A DNA stretch of 62,017 nt from CBDCME01 sp965218865 (lineage in GTDB: Bacteria > Pseudomonadota > Alphaproteobacteria > JAAXGF01), in NCBI GenBank assembly GCA_965218865.1, contig CBDCME010000046.1, forward strand, positions 1 through 62,017. Reading direction: 5' to 3'. Positions 48,013 through 57,878 of the stretch are shown here, piece after piece. Each line of letters begins with the position of its first letter. Position 1 is the first letter of the stretch. Under the pieces are notes generated by a model. The model had not been told where the DNA came from, did not search any database, and saw only the letters and a list, made by a program, of their open reading frames with translations. The position numbers and the translations under genes were made by a program.

Positions 48013-48142
48013 TAAGTAGCCGAAGACCTCCTGTAGAGGGTCAGGCTTTGACTCGGGGTGAGAAGGCGTGGTAGGTGCCACGATTGCGATTGCGAATGCC
48101 TTGCATTTGTAAATTGTGCCCGTACCCTTGAGGCGTCCTGCC

Positions 48143-49165
48143 ATGCGATCCGTTTTGCGCGCGCTTGCGATCATCGCCGTAGTGGCCGGGTTTCCGGCCC
48201 CGGCGTTGGCCGATCCGGAGGTGAACGTCTATTCGGCCCGTCAGGAAGTTCTGATCAAGCCACTTTTCGACAGCTTCACCGAAGCCACCGGTATCCGCGT
48301 CAACGTCGTCAGCGCCAAGGCGGACGCGCTCATAACCCGGCTCCAGCGCGAGGGCATCAACAGTCCCGCCGACGTGTTGTTGACGGTCGACGCGGGCCGC
48401 CTCGCCCGGGCCAGGCAGATGGAGCTGTTGCAACCCGCGCAATCCCTCGCCCTCGAAAAAGCGGTGCTGCCGACGTACCGCGACCCGGAGGGCTATTGGT
48501 TCGGCATTTCGCTGCGGGCCCGACCAATCATTTACGCCAAGGGTCGGGTCGATCCGGGGGAACTCTCCACCTACGCGGATCTCGCCGATGCGAAATGGGC
48601 CGGGCGCATTTGTGTGCGCTCGTCGAGCAGCGTCTATAACCAGTCGTTGCTGGCCGGGATGATCGTTCGGCGCGGGGTCGAAACCACCGAGGCCTGGGCC
48701 CGTGGCCTGGTCGCCAATTTCGCCCGCCACCCCCAGGGCGGCGACCGCGACCAAATCCGGGCGGTGGCCGCGGGTGAGTGCGACCTCGCCTTGGCCAACA
48801 CCTACTACCTGGCCCGCCTGGCCAATTCCGACGCCGAGGAAGACCGCGAGGTCGCCAGCAAGGTGACAGTTTTTTGGCCCGACCAGGATGGCGCCGGGGT
48901 TCACGTCAACGTCAGCGGCGCTGGGGTCACGAGTTACGCCCCGAACCAAGTCAACGCGGTCAAATTGATCGAATTCCTTATCAGCGAGCCGGCCCAGCGG
49001 ATGTACGCCGACGTGGTCAACGAATTTCCCGTGGTTAGGGGAATCCCACCGTCGAGCGCCGTGGCCGCTTGGGGCGACTTCAAGGCCGACGACGTCAACC
49101 TCGCCGCTCTCGGCACCTACAACCCGGCCGCCGTGCGGATCGCCGACCGCGCCGGCTGGAAATAG
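48143..49165 (+). CDS. Periplasmic iron(III)-binding protein of an ABC transporter (FbpA/FutA-like)
   Basis: 340 residues from ATG 48143 (GTG/ATG at 48116 also in frame). A signal peptide (MRSVLRALAIIAVVAGFPAP, cleavage after ALA) precedes VNVYSARQEVLIKPLFDSF, the class signature of FbpA-like proteins, then GEYWFGISLRARPIIY-type strands and AAGECDLALANTYYLARL with the tandem Tyr pair that binds iron. HVNVSGAGVTSYAPN and LIEFLISEPAQRMYADVVNE complete the fold. The permease and ATPase genes are not in the window; IS630 copies flank the gene on both sides. Confidence 0.9.
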   Translation: MRSVLRALAIIAVVAGFPAPALADPEVNVYSARQEVLIKPLFDSFTEATGIRVNVVSAKADALITRLQREGINSPADVLLTVDAGRLARARQMELLQPAQSLALEKAVLPTYRDPEGYWFGISLRARPIIYAKGRVDPGELSTYADLADAKWAGRICVRSSSSVYNQSLLAGMIVRRGVETTEAWARGLVANFARHPQGGDRDQIRAVAAGECDLALANTYYLARLANSDAEEDREVASKVTVFWPDQDGAGVHVNVSGAGVTSYAPNQVNAVKLIEFLISEPAQRMYADVVNEFPVVRGIPPSSAVAAWGDFKADDVNLAALGTYNPAAVRIADRAGWK

Positions 49166-49953
49166 ACCCTCCCCAATTCCGATATGACGCATGCCCCTCT
49201 ATCCCGATCTCACCTCTCGGATGAGAATGATCCGTATTATCGTTCGCAACTCAATTCGCCGACCCGCGCCGCGCGAGGCGGCCAACCCGGGGACCCCCGC
49301 CTCGGACACCAGCTTCTCCGAACATTGGCTGTCCCGGCATGGAACCGGACTTCCGCGAGGTCGCGACCCGATCATCGCCCCGGCTTTCCGAAACCCTGGA
49401 CCGGGTGGCACGGAATCAGCGCCAGCGGGACGAGGCGAACTTCCGCAATATGGCGAGAGACTTGCTGGGCCCCGGGGTGGGCGGCAATGTCACGGAGTTC
49501 TCGAAACCCAGGACCGGCGACGGCACGGGCATCGGCTTTGCCGACGCCGACACGGGCTTGCGCGACATGGAGAGGGATTCCCCCGTCCTCGGGACCCGGG
49601 AAAACCCACCGATTTCCCCGAACCTCGAATGGCTCGGCGCGGGTTCGGCCGCGGCGATCGCGACACGAGCTATTCCAACACAGAGGGAGGGTTTACGGGC
49701 ACGCGCTTCCTCGGCACTCGCGTGCATATCGCCCAGCCAGGCTCATCAATTCACGAACAACAGAGAGAGAGTTTCGCCGAAACGGGCACGCGCTTCCTCG
49801 CCAATCGCGCGCATATCGCCCAGCTAGGCTCATCAATTCACGAACATCCGTATCACGGAAAATCATTTTTACTGGCATTGCGGTTGCTCATTACTTGCAC
49901 TCCAAATACACTTATACATCTCTCATGATGTCCATGTTCACGAAAGTAACTAA
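49166..49953 (+). other. Region with open frames but no recognised gene
   Basis: Frames are open from 49191 and 49339 in different registers, but neither resembles a family and no ribosome binding site decides between them. The MEPDFREVATRSSPRL frame has a plausible amino-acid composition. The 3' part contains an 87-bp repeat. It may be the remnant of a larger gene truncated by the IS630 copy D. Confidence 0.35.
49695..49846 (+). repeat. 87-bp direct repeat, two units
   Basis: The segment starting ACGGGCACGCGCTTCCTCG at 49695 recurs at 49782 with a few changes and ends ATCAATTCACGAAC in both. The period equals 29 codons, and one frame gives GTRFLGTRVHIAQPGSSIHE twice, so it may come from a repetitive surface protein. 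Confidence 0.7.
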
Positions 49954-51121
49954 TACCAACCGCCCTTAACATTGACTTGTGCGATCCCACGCTCTGAGGC
50001 CGATGGACATGATCTTCCAAGGTTGGTCGGTCAGGTTGTTCCAGGCTTGGCAAGAGGCCTCGACGATGGCTTCATAGGAGTCGAAGACACGATTGGAGAG
50101 CCAGTTCTGGCGGAGGTATTGCCAGACATTTTCGGCGGGATTGAGCTCCGGGGACTTGGGTGGCAAAGGCACGAGGGAGATGTTCTCCGGGATGCCGAGT
50201 TTGGCAGTGGTGTGCCATGCGGCTTGGTCGAGCAGCACGACGGCATGGGCGTTTGGGGCAACGGCCCGGCTGATTTCCTCGAGATGCAGGTCCATGGCTT
50301 CAGTATTGGCGCGCGGCATGACCAGCGCCGCGCCCTCACCGCGCTCGGGGCAGATGGCGCCGAAGAGATACGCCGAAGAGGTCCGTAGGTCCTTGACCTG
50401 GCGCGGGCGCGATCCCTTTGGGGTCCACTGGCGCACCAGGCTGTTCTTCTGGCCGACGCGCATTTCATCTTGAAACCAAACCTCGATGGGCGTGTCCGGT
50501 GGCTGTGCCGCTACGATTTTCGCCAAGTGTTCGGGAAAACTTTTTTTTAAATTCCTCCTGTGCCCGCGCATCCTGGCCGACGTGGCGCGGGCGCGCGGAA
50601 ATATGCGAGAACCCGAGCGCGGCCAGCAGCTTGCCGACGCTCCGCTCGTGATAGTCCACGCCGAAGCGCGTTCGGATCAGTTGCTTGAGATCGATGCAGC
50701 GCCAGCGCACGACCCCATCCCGTTCGGGATCGGGACCGGCCTCGATAGCCCGCGAAAGCGCCGCCATTTGCGACGGCGTCAACCGACGCAACGCCCCGTT
50801 CGGCTTGCGGTCGATCAGACCGGCCGGACCTCCCGCGTTGAACCGGTGAACCCAGTCCCGCAACGTCTGCCGATCCATGCCGCCAATACCCGCCGCGCAC
50901 GCTCGATCCATCCCATCGTAGATGGCCGCCATCGACAAAAGCCGTCGCGCCTGGTTCCCATCATCGCTCCGTGCCGCAAGAACACGGACTCTTTCAGCAT
51001 CAAAGTCGTTTCACAAAGGAATCGTTGGCATTGAACACACTCCCTTGTTGCCAACAACCTTGAATCACACAAAACCTAGCGTGTAAACCTTTGCGCGAGT
51101 CAAACTCTAGGGCGGTTGGTA
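49954..51121 (-). mobile_element. IS630-family element, copy D
   Basis: 1168 bp with intact terminal TACCAACCGCCC repeats and TAA on both flanks. It carries the A8G tract (T8 at 50541-50548 on the plus strand) and an additional nonsense mutation in the transposase. Confidence 0.95.
49966..51031 (-). pseudogene. IS630 transposase, copy D, early nonsense
   Basis: Near the N terminus a CGA codon has become TGA (plus-strand TTTCACAAAGG where other copies have TTTCGCAAAGG), about six codons after the start. The rest equals copy C, with the same two-frame structure. A restart at 50938 would omit about 30 residues of the helix-turn-helix domain. It is probably not autonomous. Confidence 0.85.
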
Positions 51122-51290
51122 TAAGTCGCGTTAATGAGGATAACGAATGAAAATAATCTCTCTAGTCTTTTCTTGTTCATCATAAGATGGGGATAAGGAT
51201 AGAAATGATGATTTATTATTACATTTTGGCGCGGCATACGCGTGAGAATATCTCTTTATTAGTTATTCCGACTTTGCGGCCAAGAATAGC

Positions 51291-51370
51291 TAACGGTCTG
51301 TTCGAAAACTCGCGGGGGCGGGGGGCAGACGCAAAAATTGCGCGGACGCGCATGTTCGAACGGACCCTAA
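51291..51370 (-). repeat. R1 palindromic repeat, copy d (short form)
   Basis: Left end TAACGGTCTGTTCGAAAACT and right end TGTTCGAACGGACCCTA are R1 termini, but the long central stem is reduced to a G-rich remnant. The GCGCGGACGCGC hairpin remains. It is 80 bp instead of about 137 bp and lies upstream of the porin gene. Confidence 0.75.
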
Positions 51371-51421
51371 CAAGCCCAACACAAGGGGACGGAAATGAAA
51401 CACGGCGGAAGGGTGACAAAC

Positions 51422-52702
51422 ATGAAAACGGGAGCATTCGGATTGAGGTTTGCCGCGCTCGCGGCCTTCGGCATTTGGCCCTTCCTCGGGCTTGCCGCCG
51501 AGGAACCGAGCCAGGACGAACTCTGGCGGATCATTCAAAAACAGCAACAACAGATCGAACGACAACAGAAACAGATCGACGCCTTGGCGAAGCGGCTCGA
51601 CGACGCCGACGAAAAGATCGATTTGACCGGTGAGATGGTGGAGACGGTCGCCGCCGAGGGCGGCGGCGCGCCGGGTTGGTGGGACCACACCCAAGTGGGC
51701 GGTTATGGCGAATTGCACTACGAAGGGGGCGACAAGGACGAGATCGACTTCCATCGATTCATTCTCTTCGTCGGCCACGATTTCAACGAAGACATAAGAT
51801 TGTTTTCCGAGGTCGAAATCGAACACGCGCTGGTCGAGGACACCGCCGACGGCTCGGGCGCCGGAGAAGTCGTTTTGGAGCAAGCCTTCCTCCAGTTCGA
51901 TGTCGGCGAGGAGGCCCGTATCAATACGGGGGCGTTTCTGGTTCCGATCGGAATGCTCAATGAAAAGCACGAGCCACCGACCTTCTTCGGTGTCGAGCAC
52001 AACGTCATCGAAACGGAAACTGTTCCGACGACCTGGACCGAGGCGGGAATCGCCGCGCAAGGTCTACTCGGCGCCGGATTTAGTGGCGACTTCGCCGTCA
52101 CCTCGGGCTTGGCGACGCCGGTCGCCGGGGCCAATGCCTTCCGGATCCGTTCCGGGCGGCAAAAGGTCGCGGAAGCGCCGTTTGAAGATCCGATGCTCAC
52201 GGGTCGGCTCAAATGGACCGGTCTTCCGGGTCTCGAACTCGCCGCGACGGGGATCTATCACACCGACATCACCCAGAGCCAGACGAACAATTCCGCCTGG
52301 ACCGCCGTGGCGCACGCCGACATTCTTCACGATGGCTTCGGTTTTCGCGCCTTCGGCGGAGGCACGGTGATCGACGGCAACGAGCCGGAGGCCTTCCTCC
52401 GCGACGAGCAATGGGGTTTTTACCTCGAACCGTCGTATCGATTTTTTCTGTCGGACTGGCTGGGTCCCGAGCACGATTGGGGCGAGTTCGGAGTTTTCAC
52501 GCGCTACAGCAGATTCAACACCCGGGCCGGCGATAGCCAAAACACCGGGCTTGGGAGCGACGTGCGCGAGGAGATCGAGATTGGGTTCAACTACTGGCCC
52601 CACGCCCACGTCGTCTTCAAACTCGATTTTCAATTCGAGGACCAGCGCGCCGGAAACGCCGAGGATGACTGGCTCAATCTCGGCCTCGGGTTCGAATTCT
52701 AG
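51422..52702 (+). CDS. Phosphate-selective porin-like outer-membrane protein
   Basis: About 426 residues from ATG 51422 (ATG 51395 is an alternative). A signal peptide (FAALAAFGIWPFLGLAAEE) is followed by a short coiled coil rich in Gln and Lys (IQKQQQQIERQQKQIDALAK) that would bind the cell wall or trimerise. The rest alternates beta strands with aromatic ends (GGYGELHYEG, FILFVGHDFNEDIRLFSEVE), finishing WLNLGLGFEF with a C-terminal Phe, the outer-membrane sorting signal. This is the porin O/P-like type often encoded beside FMN-binding and ApbE genes, as here. Confidence 0.8.
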   Translation: MKTGAFGLRFAALAAFGIWPFLGLAAEEPSQDELWRIIQKQQQQIERQQKQIDALAKRLDDADEKIDLTGEMVETVAAEGGGAPGWWDHTQVGGYGELHYEGGDKDEIDFHRFILFVGHDFNEDIRLFSEVEIEHALVEDTADGSGAGEVVLEQAFLQFDVGEEARINTGAFLVPIGMLNEKHEPPTFFGVEHNVIETETVPTTWTEAGIAAQGLLGAGFSGDFAVTSGLATPVAGANAFRIRSGRQKVAEAPFEDPMLTGRLKWTGLPGLELAATGIYHTDITQSQTNNSAWTAVAHADILHDGFGFRAFGGGTVIDGNEPEAFLRDEQWGFYLEPSYRFFLSDWLGPEHDWGEFGVFTRYSRFNTRAGDSQNTGLGSDVREEIEIGFNYWPHAHVVFKLDFQFEDQRAGNAEDDWLNLGLGFEF

Positions 52703-52707
52703 GGCCG

Positions 52708-52931
52708 ATGACGATTTCTCCCTTTGTCGCGGCCCCCGGGGGTGGCGCGACGGCGTGCCCCCCACCTTCGCCACGGAGGGATGGGGTCCGAGGACCACTC
52801 ATTCAAGTCCTCGGGCAAGTCGTCGGGCTTTTCCTGGTTTTCTTGATCCCTTGTCCGGACCTGGCCGCCGAGGACGTGTATCAGACGCCCGAGGCGTTTC
52901 TCGCCGATACCTTCGGCGGCGACGTGCCTAA
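52708..52931 (+). pseudogene. FMN-binding domain protein, 5' part (split by IS630 copy E)
   Basis: The frame reads a hydrophobic signal segment (VLGQVVGLFLVFLIPC, then PDLAAEDVY) and the start of the mature protein (QTPEAFLADTFGGDVP), where IS630 copy E is inserted. The continuation is at 54100-54502. Starts other than ATG 52708 are possible because the first 25 codons look non-coding. Confidence 0.7.
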
Positions 52932-54099
52932 TACCAACCGCCCTTAACATTGACTTGTGCGAGCCCACGCTCTGAGGCCGATGGACATGATCTTCCAAGG
53001 TTGGTCGGTCAGGTTGTTCCAGGCTTGGCAAGAGGCCTCGACGATGGCTTCATAGGAGTCGAAGACACGATTGGAGAGCCAGTTCTGGCGGAGGTATTGC
53101 CAGACATTTTCGGCGGGATTGAGCTCCGGGGACTTGGGTGGCAAAGGCACGAGGGAGATGTTCTCCGGGATGCCGAGTTTGGCAGTGGTGTGCCATGCGG
53201 CTTGGTCGAGCAGCACGACGGCATGGGCGTTTGGGGCAACGGCCCGGCTGATTTCCTCGAGATGCAGGTCCATGGCTTCAGTATTGGCGCGCGGCATGAC
53301 CAGCGCCGCGCCCTCACCGCGCTCGGGGCAGATGGCGCCGAAGAGATACGCCGAAGAGGTCCGTAGGTCCTTGACCTGGCGCGGGCGCGATCCCTTTGGG
53401 GCCCACTGGCGCACCAGGCTGTTCTTCTGGCCGACGCGCATTTCATCTTGAAACCAAACCTCGATGGGCGTGTCCGGTGGCTGTGCCGCTACAATTTTCG
53501 CCAAGTGTTCGGGAAAACTTTTTTTTAAATTCCTCCTGTGCCCGCGCATCCTGGCCGACGTGGCGCGGGCGCGCGGAAATATGCGAGAACCCGAGCGCGG
53601 CCAGCAGCTTGCCGACGCTCCGCTCGTGATAGTCCACGCCGAAGCGCGTTCGGATCAGTTGCTTGAGATCGATGCAGCGCCAGCGCACGACCCCATCCCG
53701 TTCGGGATCGGGACCGGCCTCGATAGCCCGCGAAAGCGCCGCCATTTGCGACGGCGTCAACCGACGCAACGCCCCGTTCGGCTTGCGGTCGATCAGACCG
53801 GCCGGACCTCCCGCGTTGAACCGGTGAACCCAGTCCCGCAACGTCTGCCGATCCATGCCGCCAATACCCGCCGCGCACGCTCGATCCATCCCATCGTAGA
53901 TGGCCGCCATCGACAAAAGCCGTCGCGCCTGGTTCCCATCATCGCTCCGTGCCGCAAGAACACGGACTCTTTCAGCATCAAAGTCGTTTCGCAAAGGAAT
54001 CGTTGGCATTGAACACACTCCCTTGTTGCCAACAACCTTGAATCACACAAAACCTAGCGTGTAAACCTTTGCGCGAGTCAAACTCTAGGGCGGTTGGTA
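52932..54099 (-). mobile_element. IS630-family element, copy E
   Basis: 1168 bp inserted in the FMN-binding protein gene. Its termini and A8G tract (T8 at 53519-53526 on the plus strand) equal copy C. Removing it with one 3-base TAA/TTA duplication restores GDVPKPNVVWIKK in frame. Confidence 0.95.
52944..54009 (-). CDS. IS630 transposase, copy E, two overlapping frames
   Basis: Same arrangement as copy C: first frame 54009 down to 53443, second 53549 down to 52944, overlapping at the A8G tract. All catalytic blocks are present. A full enzyme requires recoding. Confidence 0.75.
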
Positions 54100-54502
54100 T
54101 TAGCCGAACGTCGTGTGGATCAAGAAGACGATGCGCCCGCGCGTCAACGAGATCATGGGCCATGCCTATCGACGGCTCCGGGTACGCTATTGGCGCCGAG
54201 ACGACCGCACGGCCTGGATACTCGAGGAGATCGGTAAGGTGAAACCGATCACGACCGGTGTGGTGGTCCGGGCGGGCGCGCTTGAACGGGTCAAGGTCTT
54301 GATCTACCGTGAAACCCACGGTTGGGAAGTCCGCCACCCGTTTTTCACCGACCAATTCAAGGGCTTGACGCTCGGCAACGGAAAACGCTTGAACGAACGG
54401 ATCGACGGTATTTCGGGCGCCACTCTCTCGGTCAGCGCGCTGACGCGCCTCGGGGCGCTGGCACTGTACCTCCACGAACAGGCGTTGCTCGCCGGGGATT
54501 GA
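54100..54502 (+). pseudogene. FMN-binding domain protein, 3' part
   Basis: It continues PNVVWIKKTMRPRVNEIMGH, then RVRYWRRDDRTAWILEEIGK, KPITTGVVVRAG, YRETHGWEVRHPFFTDQF and the flavinylation motif DGISGATLSVSAL, in which the Thr after SGA is the expected FMN attachment site used by ApbE. The protein would be periplasmic and carry electrons via covalent FMN. GTG 54113 could start a truncated cytoplasmic product without export signal, so function is probably lost. Confidence 0.8.
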
Positions 54503-54506
54503 GGCC

Positions 54507-55232
54507 GTGAAAGGGAGTCGTAATCGGGTCCTCGTTTGGCACCGGCGAATCGGTCTGGCGGCGCTGTTGCTCGTCGCCATCGTCGCGGCGACGGGAGTCT
54601 TGTTGAATCATGCCGAAAGCCTGGGCCTCAACCGCGGCCGGGTCGACCACGAATGGCTCCTGGCGTGGTACGGGATGGGTCCCGAGACGGCGCCCGTGAG
54701 CTACCGCTTGGAAGACGATTGGGTTACTTGGCTCGAAGGCCACGTCTATCTCAACGGCCGTCCGATCGCCGAGGAGATCGACGACCCCAAGGGGGCGGTG
54801 GCGGTGAACGGCGTGGTGGCCGTCGGCGCCGCCCGCGAAGTGCTTCTGTTCACTTCCGACGGTGATCTGATCGAACGCATGGGCCCCGTCAGCCTGCCCG
54901 GCACCGTCGAGGCGATCGGCGGCAACAAACACATCATATTGGGGACACCCGAGGGCCGATTTCGCGCCGCCGCCGATCTCGTCGCCTGGGAACCCACCGA
55001 AACCGAGGCCGAGTGGTCGCGGCCCACCCTGGCCCCGGAGCCGATCCGGGACCGGGTCCTGGCCGCCTACCGCGGCCGCGGGTTGGCCCCTGGACCGGGT
55101 CCTGCTCGACCTCCACAGTGGCCGCATCCTCGGTCCGTTCGGACCTTACGTGATGGACGCGGCGGCCGTCTGCCTCCTCGTTCTCTCGGTCACCGGATTC
55201 ATCAATTGGCTGCGCGCTCGCCAGCCGCGATG
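54507..55232 (+). pseudogene. PepSY-associated membrane protein, frameshifted
   Basis: The start region has HRRIGLAALLLVAIVAATGVLLNH, a membrane helix with flanking His typical of PepSY-TM proteins, followed by a periplasmic domain (WLEGHVYLNGRPI, VVAVGAAREVLLFTSDGDLI). Near 55085 the frame shifts; LDRVLLDLHSGRILGPFGPY and a second helix (VCLLVLSVTGFINWLRARQP) continue to TGA at 55232. The two helices would pass electrons between quinones and the flavoprotein. It lies 4 bp after the FMN-binding gene, and its stop overlaps the apbE start (ATGA). Confidence 0.75.
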
Positions 55233-56202
55233 ACGCCGCTGTTCGGCCGCCGGCGATTCCTCGCCATCACGGGCGCGGCCATCGGCTTGGCCGCCTGGCC
55301 CGCCCGCGCGGGCATGAAGTGGCGCTGGCACGGAACCGGCGACGATCACGCTGCTCCATTCGGACGGCACCGAGGCCAAGCGCCTGCTCGGCGCCTGCCG
55401 GGCCGAAATCAGCCGCCTCGAAAACATATTCAGCCTCCAGCGGCGGGATTCGGCGCTGGTAAAGCTGAACCGCGCCGGAACCCTCGACACCCCTCCGCCC
55501 GAGATTTTCAGCGTGATGTCACGGGCTCGCAGCATCAGCCTGGCGACGGGGGGCGCCTTCGACGTTAGCGTCCAACCCTTGTGGAAGTTGTACGCCCGCC
55601 ACTTCGCGACCCCCACCGCCGATCCCAAGGGACCGGCGCCGCAACTCGTCGAGCGGGCCCGGGCCCTGGTCGATCAAGGGGAGCTGGCGATCGGCCGTCG
55701 TCACCTCGGCCTGGGGCGCGAAGGCGCGGCCGTCACCCTCAACGGCATCGCCCAGGGCTATATCACCGACCGGGTGATCGCGCTTCTGCGGCGCCGGGGC
55801 ATCGCCCGGGTATTCGTCGATCTCGGGGAAAGCCGGGTACTGGGCGTCCGCCCCGACGGCCGGCCCTGGCAGGTCGGACTGGTCGATCCCACCCGGCCGG
55901 ACCGCCTGGCCCGGACCCTGCCGCTGGTCGATCGCGCGCTCGCCACCTCGGGCGGGTACGGGACCCGCTTCGATGCCAGCGGCCGGCACCACAATTTGTT
56001 CGACCCGGCGACCGGGCGGAGCGCCAACCACTATCTCGGCGTCTCGATACTGGCCCCTGACGCGACCACCGCCGACGCCCTGTCGACGGGCCTCTACGCT
56101 CTGCCCCTGGACAAGGCCCTGGCCTGTGTCGATTCCTTCCCCGACGTCGCCGCGCACTTCACCTTGCCCGACGGCAAGGTCGTCGCGCGAAGACTGACCT
56201 AA
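55229..56202 (+). pseudogene. apbE: FAD:protein FMN transferase ApbE, frameshifted
   Basis: ATG 55229 begins with a twin-arginine-type signal (GRRRFLAITGAAIGLAAWPA) and reads MKWRWHGT before a one-base shift near 55335. The next frame carries the whole ApbE domain: RLENIFSLQRRDSALVKLN, LATGGAFDVSVQPLWKLY, AVTLNGIAQGYITDRV, ARVFVDLGESRVLG, ALATSGGYGTRFD and GRHHNLFDPATGRS. ApbE attaches FMN to Thr of the SGAT motif in partners such as the preceding gene product. The TAA stop is formed by the end of R1e. Confidence 0.85.
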
Positions 56203-56340
56203 CGGTCTGTTCGAAAACTCGCGGCGCCGGCCCTCTCCCCCTCCCGGCCACCCATATACTCTCGTGGGTGGCCGGGAGGGGGAGAGGGCCGGAAAAGACG
56301 CAAAAAATGCGCGGACGCGCATTTTCGAACCGACACTTAA
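56200..56340 (-). repeat. R1 palindromic repeat, copy e
   Basis: A complete R1 unit in the orientation opposite to copies b and c: TAACGGTCTGTTCGAAAACT at the left, the long central stem, the GCGCGGACGCGC hairpin and TTTTCGAACCGACACTTA at the right. Its first three bases are the apbE stop codon. Confidence 0.85.
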
Positions 56341-56532
56341 TTGGTTTTTTGGAATTTTAAGCGGTCGTGAAGTGCGCGCGTAACTTGGCTTGGCTTTGCG
56401 CTGGCGAATCCGCGATGGTGGCTTGGCGCCGGTTACGGTGAAAGGCCGCTTCGGGCCGGGCCCTGCCGTTCCGTGTCCCGCCGCCGGCTATCAGGGATAC
56501 GGCGGCTGGTTTTGCCGCGACCGTTGGCCTAA

Positions 56533-57696
56533 TACCAACCGCCCCAGAGTTTGACTCGCGCAAAGGTTTACACGCCAGGTTTTGTGTGATTCAAGGTTGT
56601 TGGCAACAAGGGAGTGTGTTCAATGCCAACGATTCCTTTGCGAAACGACTTTGATGCTGAAAGAGTCCGTGTTCTTGCGGCACGGAGCGATGATGGGAAC
56701 CAGGCGCGACGGCTTTTGTCGATGGCGGCCATCTACGATGGGATGGATCGAGCGTGCGCGGCGGGTATTGGCGGCATGGATCGGCAGACGTTGCGGGACT
56801 GGGTTCACCGGTTCAACGCGGGAGGTCCGGCCGGTCTGATCGACCGCAAGCCGAACGGGGCGTTGCGTCGGTTGACGCCGTCGCAAATGGCGGCGCTTTC
56901 GCGGGCTATCGAGGCCGGTCCCGATCCCGAACGGGATGGGGTCGTGCGCTGGCGCTGCATCGATCTCAAGCAACTGATCCGAACGCGCTTCGGCGTGGAC
57001 TATCACGAGCGGAGCGTCGGCAAGCTGCTGGCCGCGCTCGGGTTCTCGCATATTTCCGCGCGCCCGCGCCACGTCGGCCAGGATGCGCGGGCACAGGAGG
57101 AATTTAAAAAAAAGTTTTCCCGAACACTTGGCGAAAATCGTAGCGGCACAGCCACCGGACACGCCCATCGAGGTTTGGTTTCAAGATGAAATGCGCGTCG
57201 GCCAGAAGAACAGCCTGGTGCGCCAGTGGGCCCCAAAGGGATCGCGCCCGCGCCAGGTCAAGGACCTACGGACCTCTTCGGCGTATCTCTTCGGCGCCAT
57301 CTGCCCCGAGCGCGGTGAGGGCGCGGCGCTGGTCATGCCGCGCGCCAATACTGAAGCCATGGACCTGCATCTCGAGGAAATCAGCCGGGCCGTTGCCCCA
57401 AACGCCCATGCCGTCGTGCTGCTCGACCAAGCCGCATGGCACACCACTGCCAAACTCGGCATCCCGGAGAACATCTCCCTCGTGCCTTTGCCACCCAAGT
57501 CCCCGGAGCTCAATCCCGCCGAAAATGTCTGGCAATACCTCCGCCAGAACTGGCTCTCCAATCGTGTCTTCGACTCCTATGAAGCCATCGTCGAGGCCTC
57601 TTGCCAAGCCTGGAACAACCTGACCGACCTTGGAAGATCATGTCCATCGGCCTCAGAGCGTGGGATCGCACAAGTCAATGTTAAGGGCGGTTGGTA
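56533..57696 (+). mobile_element. IS630-family element, copy F
   Basis: 1164 bp, four bases shorter than copies C, D and E owing to a deletion near 57625 (GACCGACC for GACCAACCGACC-like sequence). The left end has GCCCCAGAG in place of GCCCTAGAG. It carries the A8G tract at 57106-57114 and lies between R1e and the TPR gene. Confidence 0.95.
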
Positions 57697-57700
57697 TTAG
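56623..57700 (+). pseudogene. IS630 transposase, copy F, two frames and altered C terminus
   Basis: First frame 56623-57189, second frame about 57083-57700. The 4-bp deletion changes the last ~20 residues (the end reads LGRSCPSASERGIAQ). The catalytic blocks precede the lesion, so activity is uncertain. As in C and E, recoding at A8G would be needed. Confidence 0.75.
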
Positions 57701-57878
57701 GCCCCCTGCCGAACAGGTCCCGAAGTGTTCCGAGCCGTGACACGGACAATGCCAGCCGCGCCTCGTATTTGGCCTGTCTTCTGGCCCCGGGGGATACATC
57801 CGAGATGCGAACAAACTCACACCAGAACCAAAAATTCGGGACCACCGGTTCGATATTGCCGGATTCGCGGGCGGGGCT

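Noticed and set aside
48041..48115. Possible IS1595 C-terminal remnant (GTYHAFSPRVKA on the minus strand)
   Set aside because: Only about ten residues resemble the family; too short to support.
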